Source of the DNA: Luteolibacter arcticus
GTDB lineage: Bacteria > Verrucomicrobiota > Verrucomicrobiia > Verrucomicrobiales > Akkermansiaceae
NCBI RefSeq assembly: GCF_025950235.1
Contig: NZ_JAPDDT010000003.1
Span: 124,001-188,000, forward strand
Direction of reading: 5' to 3'
DNA: 64,000 nt
Position numbers and translations under genes: made by a program
Part shown: positions 1 through 9,433 of the stretch, in pieces
Position numbering within the stretch: position 1 is the first letter of the stretch
Layout of the letters: the number at the start of each line of letters is the position of its first letter
The notes under the pieces: model-generated
Told to the model about the DNA's origin: nothing
What the model saw: the letters and a program-made list of their open reading frames with translations, nothing else
Database searches by the model: none

Positions 1-2
1 CG

Positions 3-539
3 CCGGTGGCCGACCTCTTCCCGGAAGCCGTCCGCCTGACGGAAACCGATCTGGTGATCGCCGTGCCGAATGGCAATCCGGCGGGCATCCGCTCGCTGGC
101 CGATCTCTCCAAGCCAGGCCTGCGACTCGGCGTCTGCGATGTCGAACAATCCGCCCTCGGTTTCCTCACCGATCGTCTGCTCGATCGCTCGGCGTTGAAG
201 AAGGCCGTCGCCGGACGGGTGGTCGCACGCGCCCCGACCGGCGATCTGCTGGTCAACCAGCTCCGCGCCGGGTCGCTCGATGCCGCCGTGGTCTATCGGG
301 CGAATGTGGCCACGCTCGGCCATGCGATCGATGCCATTGCGATCGACCATCCGGCAGCGAAAGCCGTTCAGCCGTTCGCGGTGGGGGACAAGTCGAAGAA
401 CAAGCAGCTCGCCAACCGTCTCTTGGAAACCCTGCGTGCGGGCAAGGAGGACTTCATCGCCGCCGGCTTCCGCCCGCTGGAGCTGGAAGAACCAGTCGCC
501 TCGAAATCCTTCACCGCGCCCGGTTTCGAGAAGAACTAG
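3..539 (+). CDS. Molybdate/tungstate-type ABC transporter substrate-binding protein (5' partial)
   Basis: This is the C-terminal 178 or so residues of a periplasmic binding protein that captures an oxyanion, probably molybdate or tungstate, and delivers it to the permease. The reading frame is open to the window edge, so the true start lies outside. The stretch LVIAVPNGNPAGIRSLADL is typical of ModA-like proteins, and GDLLVNQLRAGSLDAAVVY matches the second half of the ligand lobe. It is followed after 4 bases by the permease gene and then the ATPase gene, which fits a single transporter operon. The exact substrate is inferred from family and context; sulfate-type binding proteins are the main alternative. 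Confidence 0.8.
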   Translation, partial: PVADLFPEAVRLTETDLVIAVPNGNPAGIRSLADLSKPGLRLGVCDVEQSALGFLTDRLLDRSALKKAVAGRVVARAPTGDLLVNQLRAGSLDAAVVYRANVATLGHAIDAIAIDHPAAKAVQPFAVGDKSKNKQLANRLLETLRAGKEDFIAAGFRPLELEEPVASKSFTAPGFEKN

Positions 540-543
540 CAAC

Positions 544-1386
544 ATGACCGACCCCGTCCCAGCGAGTGACTTCACGGAGCCACGTCGCGTTCGCTCCGCT
601 TCGATCACCTTCTGGTCGGCCTCGGCGGGCATGCTGGCGTTCTATGCGATTCTGTTAGGAGGCATCCTGCTGGCCACCGGCGCATGGGCTTCGCCGGAAA
701 CCTTCTCGCGTGCGCTCGCCTCGCGGGAGATCCGGCACTCGATCATGATGAGCGTGGTGAGCTGCGGGTTGGCGACGCTGCTTTCGCTGTGGGTCGCCGT
801 TCCGGCCGCCTACGTGCTTTCGCGTTGCCGTTTCCGCGGAAAGACGGTGCTCGAGATCCTGTTGGACCTGCCAATCGTCATGCCGCCGCTGGTGCTGGGT
901 CTCGGGCTGCTGCTGTTGTTCCAGACCGTGCCGGGGCGGTGGATCGAGGGCACGCTCGGCTGGCGCTTCACCTACACCACCGCGGGCGTCGTGCTGGCGC
1001 AGTTCACCGTCGCCTGTGCCTTCGCGATCCGTTCGCTGCGCGCCACGTTCGATGAAATGCCCCGCCGGCCTGAGCAGGTCGCCCGCACGCTGGGGGCTTC
1101 GGACAGCCAGGTCTTCTGCCGCGTGGTGATCCCGGCTGCCCGTCGCGGGCTGCTGCATGCCGCGGCCGTCGCGTGGGCGCGTGGGCTCGGCGAGTTCGGT
1201 CCGATCCTCGTATTCGCCGGTGCCACCCGCATGAAAACCGAAGTGCTGCCGACCACCGTTTTCCTCGAACTGAGCATTGGAAATCTGGAGACCGCCGCCG
1301 CCGTCTCGATGCTGTTGTTGCTCGCCGCCGCCGCCGTGCTGGTGCTGTTGCGCTGGCTGGACGCCCGGGATGGCCACCTTCACTGA
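544..1386 (+). CDS. ABC transporter permease, molybdate/tungstate type
   Basis: This 280-residue inner-membrane permease forms the channel of the transporter with the flanking binding protein and ATPase. Hydrophobic segments start near residue 25 and recur through the protein. The segment EFGPILVFAGATRMKTEVLP matches the cytoplasmic coupling-loop region (EFG motif) of ModB/CysT-type permeases, followed by a last hydrophobic helix at the C terminus. The ATG at 544 is chosen because it lies just after the preceding stop and gives a short polar N terminus before the first helix. A longer frame upstream overlaps the binding-protein gene and is unlikely to be used. Confidence 0.85.
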   Translation: MTDPVPASDFTEPRRVRSASITFWSASAGMLAFYAILLGGILLATGAWASPETFSRALASREIRHSIMMSVVSCGLATLLSLWVAVPAAYVLSRCRFRGKTVLEILLDLPIVMPPLVLGLGLLLLFQTVPGRWIEGTLGWRFTYTTAGVVLAQFTVACAFAIRSLRATFDEMPRRPEQVARTLGASDSQVFCRVVIPAARRGLLHAAAVAWARGLGEFGPILVFAGATRMKTEVLPTTVFLELSIGNLETAAAVSMLLLLAAAAVLVLLRWLDARDGHLH

Positions 1387-1391
1387 AGCCG

Positions 1392-2027
1392 ATGATCTCC
1401 ATCCGACAACTCACCCTCGATCGCGGCAGCTTCCGGCTGGAAGGCGTGGACCTCGAGATTCCCGATGGCGCCTATGCCGTGCTGATGGGGCCGACCGGTT
1501 GTGGAAAAACCTCCGTGCTGGAATGCGTCGCCGGACTGGTGGCCGCGCGTGCGGGCAGCATCCTGATCGGCGGGCGCGACGTCACGCGCCTGCCCGCTGC
1601 GGAGCGCCAGCTCGGCTACGTGCCGCAGGATGGCGCGTTGTTCGCCGGGCTCGGGGTGTGGGAGAATCTCGCCTTCGCCCTCCGCATTCGCGGCGAGAAG
1701 GAAGCGAATGTGAAAGCCCGCATCACCGAGCTGGCGCATGCGCTGGGCATAGCCCACCTGCTGGAGCGCGGCATCCGCGGGCTCAGCGGCGGGGAACGCC
1801 AGCGGGTCGCCCTTGGCCGGGCGCTCGCCTTCCGCCCGCGCGTCATGCTGCTGGATGAACCGCTCGCCGCCCTCGATGAAACGTCGCGCGATGCGATGTG
1901 CTCGCTGCTGGAAACGCTCCACCGCGGGACCGGCACCACTTTCCTGCATGTCACCCACTCCGCTGCGGAAGCCACCCGCCTGGCAACCGTGCGTCTCGAT
2001 GCCGTCAAATTGTTCCAACGCCGATGA
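1392..2027 (+). CDS. ABC transporter ATP-binding protein, short ModC-like
   Basis: This 211-residue ATPase would power the oxyanion transporter encoded just upstream. It has Walker A (GPTGCGKT, about residues 31-38), a Q-loop (YVPQDGALF), the ABC signature LSGGERQR, Walker B (VMLLDEPLAALD) and the H-loop histidine (HVTHS). It is shorter than ModC (about 350 residues) because it lacks the C-terminal molybdate-binding MOP domain, so substrate-dependent regulation through that domain is absent. It overlaps the next gene by 4 bases (ATGA), which points to translational coupling. Confidence 0.85.
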   Translation: MISIRQLTLDRGSFRLEGVDLEIPDGAYAVLMGPTGCGKTSVLECVAGLVAARAGSILIGGRDVTRLPAAERQLGYVPQDGALFAGLGVWENLAFALRIRGEKEANVKARITELAHALGIAHLLERGIRGLSGGERQRVALGRALAFRPRVMLLDEPLAALDETSRDAMCSLLETLHRGTGTTFLHVTHSAAEATRLATVRLDAVKLFQRR

Positions 2028-2812
2028 ACCCGCCTTCGCCCGATCTTACCGAACAAGAGCGCGAACGCTACGCCTGGCAGATGATCGTGCCCGGCGTCCA
2101 GGAACAGGGCCAGCGGAAGCTGAAAGCAGCGACCGTGCTGATCTCGCGCACCGGTGGAGTCGGCGGCTGTGTCGCGCAGCAGCTCGCCGCCGCGGGAGTC
2201 GGCAGGCTGGTGCTGGTGCATGGAGGCATGCTGCGCGTGGATGATCTCAACCGCCAGGTGCTCATGCAGACCGACGCGATCGGCACCTCACGCGCCGAGT
2301 GTGCGGCGGAACGCTTGCGGGCGATCAATCCCGGCATCGAGGTGATCGCCGTGCCGCATCATCCCACTGCGGAGCTCGCGCAGGAATGGGCGGCTCAGGC
2401 GGATGTGGTGGTCAGTGCCGCACCCTTGTTCCAGGAACGGCATGCGCTCCACGACGCCGCGGAGCAACGCGCCATCCCGTGTGTGGAAGCCGCGATGTAT
2501 GACATGGAAGGCTACGTCACCGTCTGCCATCCGCCGCACAGCCCGCGCTACCGCGACTGGTGCCCGGAGAAGCCGGAATGGTGGACTCGTCGCTTCCCGG
2601 TCTTCGGTGCGGTCTCCGGCACCATCGGGGCGCTCGCCGCGGTGGAAACCATCAAACTCCTCACCGGCATCGGCGATCCACTCTACGGCCGAATGCTTTC
2701 CTTCGATTTCCGACAGGGCCGCGTGCGTGAAGTCCGCCTGCCTAACCCTCAAGATGAAAAAGCCACTACTCCTCACGTTGTTAGCCTCGCTCGGCCTTGC
2801 CGCCGCCTGTGA
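2024..2812 (+). CDS. ThiF/MoeB/HesA-family adenylyltransferase
   Basis: This 262-residue E1-like enzyme would adenylate the C terminus of a small sulfur-carrier protein such as MoaD or ThiS. It has a Rossmann nucleotide-binding segment near residues 34-48 (TGGVGGCVAQQLAAAGVG), the family's RVDDLNRQVL segment where ATP is contacted, and FGAVSGTIGALAAVETIKLL, which is typical of MoeB C-terminal helices. Its place in a molybdate-type transporter operon suggests a role in molybdopterin synthesis, though ThiF cannot be excluded. The usual zinc CxxC pairs are not evident. The last 59 bases overlap the start of the next gene in another frame. Confidence 0.8.
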   Translation: MNPPSPDLTEQERERYAWQMIVPGVQEQGQRKLKAATVLISRTGGVGGCVAQQLAAAGVGRLVLVHGGMLRVDDLNRQVLMQTDAIGTSRAECAAERLRAINPGIEVIAVPHHPTAELAQEWAAQADVVVSAAPLFQERHALHDAAEQRAIPCVEAAMYDMEGYVTVCHPPHSPRYRDWCPEKPEWWTRRFPVFGAVSGTIGALAAVETIKLLTGIGDPLYGRMLSFDFRQGRVREVRLPNPQDEKATTPHVVSLARPCRRL

Positions 2813-3824
2813 GGTGCCTGTGTTCCGTTTCGCGCTGGAGCGCTGGCCGTCCGATCCGCTACAGGTGGAAGTCACCGCGGACAGCTCGGTCGGGCCGGAG
2901 GGCGAGGCCGCCTTGAAATGGCTGCAGAACAAGGTCGAGGGCGAAGAACCATCGAACCTGATGGTGAAGTTCCTCGATCCGGATGGCCCGATCGACAGCC
3001 GCGGCTCGATCCGCCTTTTGCCGGCCGGTGCTCCTCCAGGCGCTCCCAATGTGAGGCCGCTTTGGGAGGGGAGTCTCAACGAGGCGAATGCACGCCGCCT
3101 GAGCGGATCGCCCGCGCGCGCCGCCATCGGGAAACAGCTTCTGGAAGGAACCTCCGCGGTGTGGGTCGTCGTTTCGCGAGGCGACAAGGACGCCGACGAC
3201 AAGGCGGTGCAAACGGTGAGCCGCGGCATGAACCGGGCGATGCAGCAACTCAACCTGCCGTCTGGCGTGATTCGTCCGGAAGAGGCCGCGCAACGTCTCG
3301 CCGAGAATCCACAGGCGACGATGGATGACGTCCTGCGCACCAAGCTGCCGCTGCGGATCGCTTTCTCCATCGTGCTCGTGCGCGCCGATGATGCGGAGGA
3401 GGACCTGTTCCGAGAAATGGTGGCGAATCTCTCGCCCCCGGAGGGCGGGCCGGGAGAGCCGTTGATTGCACCGATCTTCGGCCGCGGTCGCATCCTTTCG
3501 CCCGCACCGGCTTCCATGATCGACGAGGACCGCGTCTATGAAGCGTGCGCCTATCTCTGCGGCGCATGCGCCTGCATGGTGAAGCAGCAGAACCCGGGCA
3601 TCGACCTCCCTTTCCGCATCAACTGGGATGCCCACATCGAGCCGCACCTCGCCTCGATCGACCGGCCGCTCGGCATTCCCGGCCCGGAGACCGTGCAATA
3701 CGGCGCTCCCCAGGCGGTCGTCGTCCCGACCAAGCCCGCACCGAAGATCCTGCTGTGGGTCGCCCTGGGACTCGCGCTGTTCCTGCCGCTTGGCCTATGG
3801 CTTGGAAAGCGTCTGCGGTCCTGA
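2754..3824 (+). CDS. Exported or lipoprotein-like protein with C-terminal membrane helix
   Basis: This 356-residue protein is of unknown function. It begins with a signal peptide (MKKPLLLTLLASLGLAAAC); the cysteine at position 19 follows a weak lipobox, so it may be a lipoprotein. The mature N terminus reads CEVPVFRFALERW, a pattern I associate with secreted proteins of Planctomycetes and Verrucomicrobia, although I cannot name the family. A cysteine cluster (CAYLCGACAC) lies near residue 265, and a hydrophobic helix followed by GKRLRS at the C terminus could anchor it. It overlaps the ThiF-like gene by 59 bases and may simply be co-transcribed with the transporter operon. Confidence 0.65.
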   Translation: MKKPLLLTLLASLGLAAACEVPVFRFALERWPSDPLQVEVTADSSVGPEGEAALKWLQNKVEGEEPSNLMVKFLDPDGPIDSRGSIRLLPAGAPPGAPNVRPLWEGSLNEANARRLSGSPARAAIGKQLLEGTSAVWVVVSRGDKDADDKAVQTVSRGMNRAMQQLNLPSGVIRPEEAAQRLAENPQATMDDVLRTKLPLRIAFSIVLVRADDAEEDLFREMVANLSPPEGGPGEPLIAPIFGRGRILSPAPASMIDEDRVYEACAYLCGACACMVKQQNPGIDLPFRINWDAHIEPHLASIDRPLGIPGPETVQYGAPQAVVVPTKPAPKILLWVALGLALFLPLGLWLGKRLRS

Positions 3825-3830
3825 CCAACA

Positions 3831-5081
3831 TCAACGATACGCATACACCTTGCCGCTCGACGTGCTCGCGTAGAGCGAGCCGTTGGCGAGGGCGAGGTTG
3901 TGCACCGTGCCGTTGACCTCGGCCGACCAGAGCAGGTTGCCGTTCACCGCGTCAAAGGCGCGGACGAAGCCCTCGCCACCCGCGTAGAGCGTGGTGCCGC
4001 CGAAAATCAAGCATGAGGCACCGGGAAGGTCCGCCGTCCACAGCGCCGTGCCGCCGGCCCGCGGCAGCATCTGGATCTTCCGGTCGAGGATCAGATAGGT
4101 GTTCGTCGCGGTCGCGATCACCGCGGTGGCGGCGGGGAACTCGCGGATCGCCGCGCGGTTGGTAGCGTTGTTCTCCTTGAAGTGCGTCAAACGGTTGCTA
4201 GTGATGCCGCTCTGGCTACCGAAGCCCGGGCCGTGGATCGTCGAGCCGTCCGGCGTCACCAAGGCCCACGAGCCGCCGCCGCCGGGGAGTCGCCCGGCGC
4301 GGGTGCCGGTGGCGATGTTGAACTGGACCGGCGAAAGGCGTCCTTGCGGCTGATAAAGGAAGGTCGAGCCATCGCTGAGCATCGGCCCCTCGAAGGTGTG
4401 GCCGTCATTAGCGCCCGCGCCCGTGTTGAATGTCTGCTTCCAGGCATGTGCGCCGGTGATGGCGTTCACCGCCATCAGATAATGCGCCTTCCAGGGCACC
4501 AGCCCCGCGCCGAAGTAGGCGGTGCCATTCTCCACCAGCACGCCGGTGCGCAGCGGGAACAGGTTCACCATCTTCCACGCGGAAGGAACCAGCGTGTTCG
4601 AGCCGGAAGGATTGACCCTCCACACCTGCGTGCCATCGGCCGCATTCACGCAGTAGGCCCAGCCGTCGTCGGAGCCGAAATACACGCGGCCGCCATCGAA
4701 GGCGGGCGCGATGCGCACGGCGGAACGGGTCGGGATCTTCCAGGCGATCGAGCCGTTGTTCATGTTCAGCGCGATCGCGCAGTTCTCCGCGGTCGAGGCG
4801 ATGAACACCTTGTCGCCAGCGGTGGAAAGGTTGAACGCCAGATCGTACGAGCGCATCGACTTGTTGCTGTGCACCATCTGATAAGCGTCATAGCGCGCCT
4901 CGCCCGCCCACGCCGGTTGCGGAGGGGTGGGCGAAGTCCACACCCACGCTTCGGTCAAAGCGACGGCGTTGAGCTGCTCGGTGGTGATGCCGTTGCGCTG
5001 GTTGTTGCCCATGTGGCACGGCCAGTCGGCCGCGGTGGCGAGGGTAGAGAAACTAAGGAGCAGGGTGATGGAGAGTTTCAT
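3831..5081 (-). CDS. Secreted PQQ-like beta-propeller protein
   Basis: This 416-residue exported protein probably folds as a PQQ/BamB-type beta-propeller. It has a signal peptide (MKLSITLLLSFSTLATA) and repeated blades such as GDKVFIASTAENCAIALN, GRVYFGSDDGWAYCVNAADG and GTTLYAGGEGFVRAFDAVNG. There is no sign of an enzyme active site, so a structural or binding role is more likely than a dehydrogenase. The start at 5081 gives a clean signal peptide. An ATG at 5093 overlaps the stop of the upstream gene (TAATG) and would add four residues. It follows a larger PQQ protein on the same strand and is probably its operon partner. Confidence 0.85.
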   Translation of the reverse strand: MKLSITLLLSFSTLATAADWPCHMGNNQRNGITTEQLNAVALTEAWVWTSPTPPQPAWAGEARYDAYQMVHSNKSMRSYDLAFNLSTAGDKVFIASTAENCAIALNMNNGSIAWKIPTRSAVRIAPAFDGGRVYFGSDDGWAYCVNAADGTQVWRVNPSGSNTLVPSAWKMVNLFPLRTGVLVENGTAYFGAGLVPWKAHYLMAVNAITGAHAWKQTFNTGAGANDGHTFEGPMLSDGSTFLYQPQGRLSPVQFNIATGTRAGRLPGGGGSWALVTPDGSTIHGPGFGSQSGITSNRLTHFKENNATNRAAIREFPAATAVIATATNTYLILDRKIQMLPRAGGTALWTADLPGASCLIFGGTTLYAGGEGFVRAFDAVNGNLLWSAEVNGTVHNLALANGSLYASTSSGKVYAYR

Positions 5082-5092
5082 GACTCGTAACA

Positions 5093-8000
5093 TTAGAGTG
5101 GCGACAGCGCGCAGGTGACTTCTAGCCAAGGACCGCAACTGCAGCCCGCGGCTCCGTCCTGCACCAGCACGCAGCCATCGGCGGCGATGGTGCTGATCCA
5201 GCAGCTTGGTCGCATGCGGTTCCACAGCGACTTGGTGTTCGACGAGATGTTCCACATGGAAATGTTTCCGCCGTAGAAGGTGCCGCTCAGGCCGTAGTGC
5301 TGCGTCTGGTCGCCACGGAAGATCAGCGCGTTCTTCACGGCGATGAAGGTGGAGCAGGCGTTGCGGCTGGGCATCGTCACCGCGGAGGCCACCCCACTCT
5401 GGAGATTGTAGATCTTCGGCTCCAGGTAGACCGATCCGCCGAGCACCACCGGGTGCTGCTGGTGGCCGGCGTGGTCGCCGCGCAGCCAGGCGTGGTTCGC
5501 CGCCCACTTAACGGTGCCGTCGGAGGAGTCGAAGGCGTGGAGGTAGTAACGGCTGTTGGCGGCGTTCGCGGCGGTCACGAGATATACGCCGCTACTATAG
5601 GAACCGTAGATACAGGGCGTGCCACCGGTGATTACCGGCTGCTTCTCCCACACCTTCTGCCCGGTTGTAAGATCGAGAGCGACCATCCACAGATCATTCG
5701 AAGCGGCGAGCGAGGCCATAGGAAGATTTCGATCCGCGCCGTCGAGCACCGTGGGATTCCGGGATTCGAGAAAGTAGATGCGGCCATTGCCCATCGTAAC
5801 GGTCGGGTGGAGAATCAGTCCTCCTTCATAAACCCAGTTTTCCGAACCAGTGACGGGATCGCGAGAGAAAAGATTGTCCGCGCAGACAATGCGAGTGTCG
5901 CTGCCGGACCGGCTGTCATACCAATACTGCGGGCCCCACCACTTTCTATAGGTGGCGGTACTGCTCACGGCGGAACCGATGAGGTGGCTTCCTTCGCGGT
6001 ACAGCAGGCCCCAGTGCCATGTCAGATCGCTGCGCGCACCTGGCGAGACTTTCAACACGCTGTGCGTGCCACTGTCCCCATCGATCCGCCAGCATTCCCC
6101 GCCGGTCGCGGCGAAAAGCCCTTCGTCATCGGCCACCAGATTGCTACAATCGCGGATGACATTGAAGCGCGCTAGATTCGGAATCAGTTTCGACCACAGC
6201 ACCGCGCCATTTTGCGAATCGAGGGCGATCACCCGCTGGTCACCGAGCGTGTAGAACCGGCCATTGGCAGCCAAGGGACTAGACTGCCGGAGTTGACGGT
6301 CGATCGTGAATTCTCCTCCGGGCCGGCCGATCCACTGCACCTCCGTTTGTCCTGTGGAGGAGGCACCGCCGGGGTTGGTCACATTTGCCAGTTCCTCGCC
6401 CGAGTAGGTTGTGTTGGAGGAATTTCCGTAGAGGTGCGTCCAGCTTCCGTAGCTGGCGGGGCGCGGTTTGCTCGTGACCGCGAGGGCGGCCGCGGGGCCC
6501 GCGATGGACTTGCCGCGGCCGGGTTTCATCAGCGCCGAATACGGCGCGAGATCGGAAACACCCCCACCGGAAAAGCTACCGCTATCCGTGATCAGATTGA
6601 AGGTATTCGGGCGGAAAGGGATCGAGCCCAGCGTGTAGTCCGGCACCTGCACAATCGTCACGCGGCTGCCGAGCACGCCGCGCTCGCTGAGGAATTGTTC
6701 CGCCGCGGCGACCTTCGCCGGATCGCTCTCCACGCCGACGACCATCAGCTCCGATTGACGAACGATCTCATAGGCGAACTTCCCGTCCCCGCTGCCGATG
6801 TCTAGGCACCAACCCTTTCCCGATGCGCCGAAGGATGCAAGCAGCGCCTGGGCATCCGCTGCATGACTGCCACCCGTGGCGAAGCCGCCCTGATCCGGTA
6901 CCCGTGGCGGACGCAGATCGTATTTGCCGGAACCCGTATAGGTCTCGCTGCTTGACTCCAGGCCATTCTGCAGGTGCACCACGCTGAATGAAAGATCCGT
7001 GCCTGCGGGGATGTCGGAAAGCACAACCTCGTGCTGGGTGGTGAGTGTGAAGTCCTCGTAGCGCCTGGTGATGTTGGTGCCCGTGCCGTAATCGACGATG
7101 GTGGCGGTGGGCGTGTCGGTCACCCAGCGGATCACCGGTCCGTTCGCAGTATAGTCGAGCTGCGGGAGACTAGTGGGCGTCCACGCGCCCTGATAAACGC
7201 GGTTCACGCGGAGGCGGAAGAAGGTGGTGGGAGCGGTTGCCACATTCTGCGGCGAATAGACCGTCAGCTCGTCGCGGCCATCCGGCAGCGCGACCGCCAT
7301 TCCGGCGCGCGGCAGAACGGCATCGCCGCTTCGCCAGGTGTCGCCTTTCAGCGTCGGGCTGCATTCCGGGAGATACTGCAGGTCGGTGGTGCCGCGCGGA
7401 CGCTTGAAGCGGAATGCCGCCACCTTCTGGCCGGGGTGAACGGGATCGGGTATGATCTCCACCCGCGAGTCCTGCGGCTGGGCCGCCACCGTCGGATTCA
7501 TCCCTTGCGCGAACTCCAGCAGGTGCGCGATCCCATCCTTGTCGAAATCACTCTCGGCGGTCTGGTCAAGATTGCCGAAATACGAAATCTCCCAACCGTC
7601 CGGAAGTCCGTCGAGATCCGCGTCGGCGAAGTTCGAGCCGGTGACGCTGATGTTCTCCCGGCCGCGTTGATACACCATCGCCGCTTCCTCAGCGGTCAGC
7701 GAGCGGGTCCACAGCGCGACCTCGTCGAGATCCCCGCTGTAACGGTAGGCTCCCTGGCTGTCCGCGCCGATCACGACGGGGGAACCAGTTTCCACGGAAC
7801 CCTGTCCAGCCATCACCGGTTCGCTGGCGAGCTTCGCGCCATCGACATAGAACGATGCCCGACCATCGCGGTCATGCACCACCAGCACATGGTGCCAGGT
7901 GCCGTCGGCGTTCTCCTTCGAGGAGAGGGCGGCGTCGAGCCGCGAGCCACTACTACCTTTATAGTTCCATTTCACGGACCCGTCGGAACCACACACCAGC

Positions 8001-9433
8001 CCCCAGCCCAGGTTGGCCCCGGAGGCCCAGTTCTTGTTGCCGATTAACATCGGATCGGCGGTGCTGCCGCCGTAGGCACTGCGGTTGGTGAAGGCGCCCA
8101 TGTGGCGGTACCAGATCGATACGGTGAAGTCGGCGTTGGCGGCAAAGGGCTCAGTCGCTCCGAGATCGGACGTGAGTTTTTGGATGGGCGAGGCGGTATC
8201 GTGGAAACGCAGCGCCCGCCCGCGCCGGCCGTCAGCGATGAAGGTCGGAGGACCATAGGGCACCGCATCCACCACTTGGGGATTGCCGGAGAGGTTCTTG
8301 AAATCGTTCTCGAAGGGATAGTAGGCCGTGAGTCCGGTCGTCAGCGAGGGCAGCGCCCAGTTCACCGTCGTCTCCGTATCCGCGTGGCCGCCAGTATAGC
8401 TGCCGCCGTAAGCCCGCACGCGATACGAGTAGGTCACCGGCGAGGTGGTCGGCACGGGAGGCGTATCGGTGAAGGTGGCTGCATCGAGCGGCAGTTGCGC
8501 GATCACCGTGGCGTTCCGAAGCAACTCCACGCCCGCGGCATTGCTGCGGTTGTCCGCGGCCCGCCAGTTGAGGGTGATGGTGCCCGCACCGGTATCCGGT
8601 GCAGAAGCGAGACCTGCGGGAAAGCCGTCGCTCACTTCGAAGATCCCGCCCGGCGTGACGTCACCGAGAATGGCGATTTCTGTATCCGTCAGCAATCGCG
8701 GCACGAAGGCGAAGGCCGCGACGTAGCCCTTGCTATGATCCCCCACGTAGCTTGCGCTGCCATTGTCGGAGAGGATCCAGTTGTCCTGCGTTCCATACGC
8801 CCAGTCGCCGCGCGGCTGGGTCGACTTGAGATCGCCATTGATGAAAACCTTGTCGCTGTTCCGCGTGTAGTCTGCGGCGACAACCACGCGCTGCCACTGG
8901 CCCTTCGTCCATTGCCCGGAGTTCGGCGTGTTCGGCGAGCGGAAGATGCCGGTGGACGAGGGCATCAGGAAATAATCCGCGTCGTTGCTGTTGCCGGGAT
9001 TCCCCTGGTAAAGCGCCAGCTTGCCCGCTGTGTTCGAGGCCGGCACGAACAGGTCGTAGACCAGCGTGTATTCGTAATGGTCGGTGACGCCCGTACCGGC
9101 ATTCATGCGCCAGCCCTCGCCGCTTTTCGTGGCTCCGTCGAAGTACATCACCGGCACCGGCCTGCCGTCAATCGCGCCCGGCAGCTCGGGGGTGCCCGTG
9201 CCGTTGGCGACTGAGAAGACCCCTTTGTGTCCGGTCAGCCCTATCTCTGTCATCGTCCCCGGACCGAACACCTTGGAAATGACGCCCGAAGCATTCCGGC
9301 TGTCGAAACGCCACTCGCTGGTCGTCGCCGTCGGGCGGTTAATGAAGGTTTGTGCCTCCGCACCGCCGACCACCCCCAATGCTAGGATTGCCTTCGGAAT
9401 GACCGAGAAAGAGAGGAGGCGACCATGTGACAT
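5093..9433 (-). CDS. Giant secreted protein: LamG x2, Fn3, methyltransferase-like and PQQ propeller
   Basis: This 1446-residue protein starts with a signal peptide ending near GGAEA. Domains in rough order are: a LamG/concanavalin-like domain (about 60-250), an Fn3-like domain (275-360), a second LamG domain (370-600), a calcium-binding TSP3-like stretch (DADLDGLPDGWE near 610), a region like the N-terminal domain of purple acid phosphatases (760-850), a class I methyltransferase-like domain (LDIGSGDGKF near 872) and a PQQ beta-propeller from about residue 1000 to the end. The layout points to a cell-surface or extracellular polymer-binding protein. A methyltransferase fold in an exported protein is odd, because SAM is not expected outside the cytoplasm. 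Its stop overlaps a possible start of the next PQQ gene. Confidence 0.8.
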   Translation of the reverse strand: MSHGRLLSFSVIPKAILALGVVGGAEAQTFINRPTATTSEWRFDSRNASGVISKVFGPGTMTEIGLTGHKGVFSVANGTGTPELPGAIDGRPVPVMYFDGATKSGEGWRMNAGTGVTDHYEYTLVYDLFVPASNTAGKLALYQGNPGNSNDADYFLMPSSTGIFRSPNTPNSGQWTKGQWQRVVVAADYTRNSDKVFINGDLKSTQPRGDWAYGTQDNWILSDNGSASYVGDHSKGYVAAFAFVPRLLTDTEIAILGDVTPGGIFEVSDGFPAGLASAPDTGAGTITLNWRAADNRSNAAGVELLRNATVIAQLPLDAATFTDTPPVPTTSPVTYSYRVRAYGGSYTGGHADTETTVNWALPSLTTGLTAYYPFENDFKNLSGNPQVVDAVPYGPPTFIADGRRGRALRFHDTASPIQKLTSDLGATEPFAANADFTVSIWYRHMGAFTNRSAYGGSTADPMLIGNKNWASGANLGWGLVCGSDGSVKWNYKGSSGSRLDAALSSKENADGTWHHVLVVHDRDGRASFYVDGAKLASEPVMAGQGSVETGSPVVIGADSQGAYRYSGDLDEVALWTRSLTAEEAAMVYQRGRENISVTGSNFADADLDGLPDGWEISYFGNLDQTAESDFDKDGIAHLLEFAQGMNPTVAAQPQDSRVEIIPDPVHPGQKVAAFRFKRPRGTTDLQYLPECSPTLKGDTWRSGDAVLPRAGMAVALPDGRDELTVYSPQNVATAPTTFFRLRVNRVYQGAWTPTSLPQLDYTANGPVIRWVTDTPTATIVDYGTGTNITRRYEDFTLTTQHEVVLSDIPAGTDLSFSVVHLQNGLESSSETYTGSGKYDLRPPRVPDQGGFATGGSHAADAQALLASFGASGKGWCLDIGSGDGKFAYEIVRQSELMVVGVESDPAKVAAAEQFLSERGVLGSRVTIVQVPDYTLGSIPFRPNTFNLITDSGSFSGGGVSDLAPYSALMKPGRGKSIAGPAAALAVTSKPRPASYGSWTHLYGNSSNTTYSGEELANVTNPGGASSTGQTEVQWIGRPGGEFTIDRQLRQSSPLAANGRFYTLGDQRVIALDSQNGAVLWSKLIPNLARFNVIRDCSNLVADDEGLFAATGGECWRIDGDSGTHSVLKVSPGARSDLTWHWGLLYREGSHLIGSAVSSTATYRKWWGPQYWYDSRSGSDTRIVCADNLFSRDPVTGSENWVYEGGLILHPTVTMGNGRIYFLESRNPTVLDGADRNLPMASLAASNDLWMVALDLTTGQKVWEKQPVITGGTPCIYGSYSSGVYLVTAANAANSRYYLHAFDSSDGTVKWAANHAWLRGDHAGHQQHPVVLGGSVYLEPKIYNLQSGVASAVTMPSRNACSTFIAVKNALIFRGDQTQHYGLSGTFYGGNISMWNISSNTKSLWNRMRPSCWISTIAADGCVLVQDGAAGCSCGPWLEVTCALSPL

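Noticed and set aside
5297..9214. Several long plus-strand frames opposite the giant secreted protein
   Set aside because: They are shadows of a well-supported multidomain gene and show no family signature.
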